The translations under genes and the position numbers were made by a program. Source: Frankiales bacterium (GTDB lineage Bacteria; Actinomycetota; Actinomycetes; Mycobacteriales; SCTD01). From it: a stretch of DNA of 5,714 bases. Shown in pieces: positions 4,729 to 5,714 of this stretch (its first letter is position 1; each line of letters starts with the position of its first letter). Where the stretch lies: NCBI GenBank assembly GCA_025966295.1, contig JAOPVD010000185.1, positions 1 to 5,714 of the forward strand. The letters run 5' to 3'. The notes below the pieces were generated by a model. That model did not search any database. It worked only from the letters and a program-made list of their open reading frames with translations, and was not told where the DNA came from.

Positions 4729-5592
4729 GTGACCTTGTCGACAAAGGCGGTTCCCCAGGTAGGGGAGATGGGGCCCACCGGCCGGCCACTGCCGTTGCTG
4801 CCGGCGCCGCCGATGCTGGACCGGCACGGCCCGGCGCGGATCATTGCCATGTGCAACCAGAAGGGTGGCGTCGGCAAGACCACGTCGACCATCAACCTCG
4901 GGGCGGCGCTGGCCGAGCTCGGCCGCCGGGTGCTGCTCGTCGACCTCGACCCGCAGGGCGCGCTGTCGGTGGGGCTGGGGGTCAACCCGCTCCAGCTGGA
5001 CCGGACGGTCTACAACCTGCTGATGGAGGCGGACGTCCACGTCGACGACGTGATGCTCAAGACCAACGTCGCCGGCATGGACCTGCTGCCCAGCAACATC
5101 GACCTGTCCGCCGCCGAGGTGCAGCTCGTCAACGAGGTGGCCCGCGAGCAGACGCTGCTGCGCGCGCTCGCCCCCGTGGTCGACGACTACGACGTCATCC
5201 TCATGGACTGCCAGCCGTCGCTGGGTCTGCTCACCGTCAACGCGCTCACCGCCGCGCACAGCGTGATCATCCCGCTCGAGTGCGAGTTCTTCGCCCTACG
5301 AGGTGTCGCCCTCCTCATCCAGACCATTGAGAAGATCAAGGAACGGCTCAACCCTCAACTTGAGCTTGAGGGCATCTTGGCCACGATGTACGACGCGCGC
5401 ACGCTGCACGGCCGGGAGGTGCTGGCCCGCGTGGTGGAGGCCTTCGGTGACCGGGTGTTCCACACCGTCATCACCCGCACCGTCCGGTTCCCCGAGACCA
5501 CGGTGGCGGGGGAGCCCATCACCTCCTACGCGTCGAGTTCCGTCGGCGCCACCGCCTACCGCGACCTGGCCCGAGAGGTGCTCGCCCGATGA
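4729..5592 (+). CDS. ParA/Soj-family ATPase (orphan, xerD-scpAB-linked type)
   Basis: The 287-residue protein is a Walker-type ATPase of the ParA/MinD family. Such proteins dimerise with ATP, bind DNA non-specifically and position chromosomes or division proteins. The deviant Walker A is KGGVGKTT (45-52), with signature Lys45 and P-loop Lys50. Walker A' is LLVDLDPQG (Asp72/Asp74). Walker B is VILMDCQPSLG with Asp160. The ARTLHGREV and ITRTVRFPET stretches are typical of chromosomal ParA C-termini. No parB follows at once, and the place between xerD and the expected scpAB matches the orphan ParA of actinobacteria (PldP in Corynebacterium), not the parAB pair near oriC. The GTG at 4729 follows AGAGAGG (4711-4717) at a long 11-nt spacing. 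ATG 4768 (MGPTGRPLP) is an alternative that would remove 13 residues. An upstream TTG at 4615 would start before the promoter and is rejected. The gene ends in an ATGA overlap with the next. Codon use shifts at 5296-5379. Confidence 0.92.
   Translation: MTLSTKAVPQVGEMGPTGRPLPLLPAPPMLDRHGPARIIAMCNQKGGVGKTTSTINLGAALAELGRRVLLVDLDPQGALSVGLGVNPLQLDRTVYNLLMEADVHVDDVMLKTNVAGMDLLPSNIDLSAAEVQLVNEVAREQTLLRALAPVVDDYDVILMDCQPSLGLLTVNALTAAHSVIIPLECEFFALRGVALLIQTIEKIKERLNPQLELEGILATMYDARTLHGREVLARVVEAFGDRVFHTVITRTVRFPETTVAGEPITSYASSSVGATAYRDLAREVLAR
5359..5370 (+). repeat. Tandem CTTGAG repeat within a small inverted repeat in parA
   Basis: CTTGAG occurs twice in tandem, encoding Leu-Glu-Leu-Glu. CCCTCAA at 5352-5358 is the exact reverse complement of TTGAGGG at 5366-5372, which could form a 7-bp stem with a 7-nt loop. 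CTCAA-c-TTGAG (5354-5364) is an alternative shorter palindrome. It lies in the part of parA with unusual AT-ending codons. A function is not evident. Confidence 0.55.
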
Positions 5593-5714
5593 GCCGCAGG
5601 ATCGCCCTCCCGGGCGCCGACGAGCTGTTCCGCTCCACCGGAGACGGCTCCCGCCAGGCGGCCGAAGCCGAGCCGGCGCCGCACCCGGCGGCGCTCACCG
5701 TTGCGCCCGCGCAG
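5589..5714 (+). CDS. Conserved actinobacterial protein of the parA-scpA interval (3' end outside window)
   Basis: Only 42 codons are present, and the frame is open to the window end. The N-terminus reads RRIALPGADELFR from residue 3 and is followed by a low-complexity Ala/Pro/Glu-rich stretch (about 22-42) that looks disordered. I recognise the RRIALPGADELFR start as resembling small actinobacterial proteins encoded between the ParA-like gene and scpA, but I do not know a proven function. The ATG overlaps the parA stop as ATGA, and GAGAGGTG (5573-5580) lies 8 nt upstream, so translation is coupled to parA and the product probably works in the same process. It does not resemble the start of ScpA or ParB. 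Without the rest of the gene no domain can be assigned. Confidence 0.8.
   Translation, partial: MSRRIALPGADELFRSTGDGSRQAAEAEPAPHPAALTVAPAQ

Noticed and set aside
4721..4732. Three-codon frame GTG-GAC-TTG-TGA overlapping the parA GTG
   Set aside because: The ribosome binding site is only 3 nt away and the frame is too short to call; chance is the simpler explanation.

Overview
The window looks like a stretch of a high-GC actinobacterial (Actinomycetota) chromosome. Third codon positions are almost all G or C. The gene order CTP synthase, NUDIX ADP-ribose pyrophosphatase, (alanine dehydrogenase), XerD recombinase, ParA-like ATPase is the conserved actinobacterial neighbourhood that normally continues into scpA and scpB. 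Gene style (GTG starts, a one-residue insertion in the NUDIX box, a DCQPSLG Walker B in the ParA) fits this phylum. I cannot fix the family from sequence alone; a Geodermatophilaceae-like organism is only a guess.

Layout. Positions 1-1122 hold the C-terminal two thirds of pyrG on the + strand, cut by the window edge. It meets, tail to tail with overlapping stop codons, a membrane di-iron hydroxylase (sterol desaturase / fatty acid hydroxylase superfamily) on the - strand (1119-1754). After a 37-bp divergent gap, all remaining genes are on the + strand: a NUDIX ADP-ribose pyrophosphatase (1792-2397), alanine dehydrogenase ald (2431-3546, with its own probable promoter and a clear ribosome binding site), tyrosine recombinase xerD (3543-4466), a 262-bp non-coding interval, a ParA/Soj-family ATPase (4729-5592), and the first 42 codons of a conserved actinobacterial gene (5589 to the end). 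Two gene pairs are translationally coupled by 4-nt overlaps: ald-xerD (CTGA) and parA-next gene (ATGA).

How the genes fit together. The right half is a chromosome-maintenance cluster: XerD resolves chromosome dimers with XerC, the orphan ParA-like ATPase probably acts in segregation or division, and the expected downstream scpAB would provide the condensin partners of SMC. The left half is metabolic: CTP synthesis, ADP-ribose clearance, and alanine/pyruvate interconversion.

Points of most interest: (1) xerD has no usable ATG/GTG/TTG start in the right place and appears to begin at a CTG overlapping the ald stop codon, behind a strong GAGGTG ribosome binding site; (2) the parA upstream region carries three DnaA-box-like 9-mers in the same orientation, spaced 21 and 22 bp (about two helical turns), directly upstream of a probable sigma-70-type promoter; (3) parA contains an 84-bp patch with codon use unlike its surroundings, including a tandem CTTGAG repeat and a small inverted repeat. 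No CRISPR array, tRNA, rRNA, insertion sequence or evident novel defence system is visible; most of the window is core genome.
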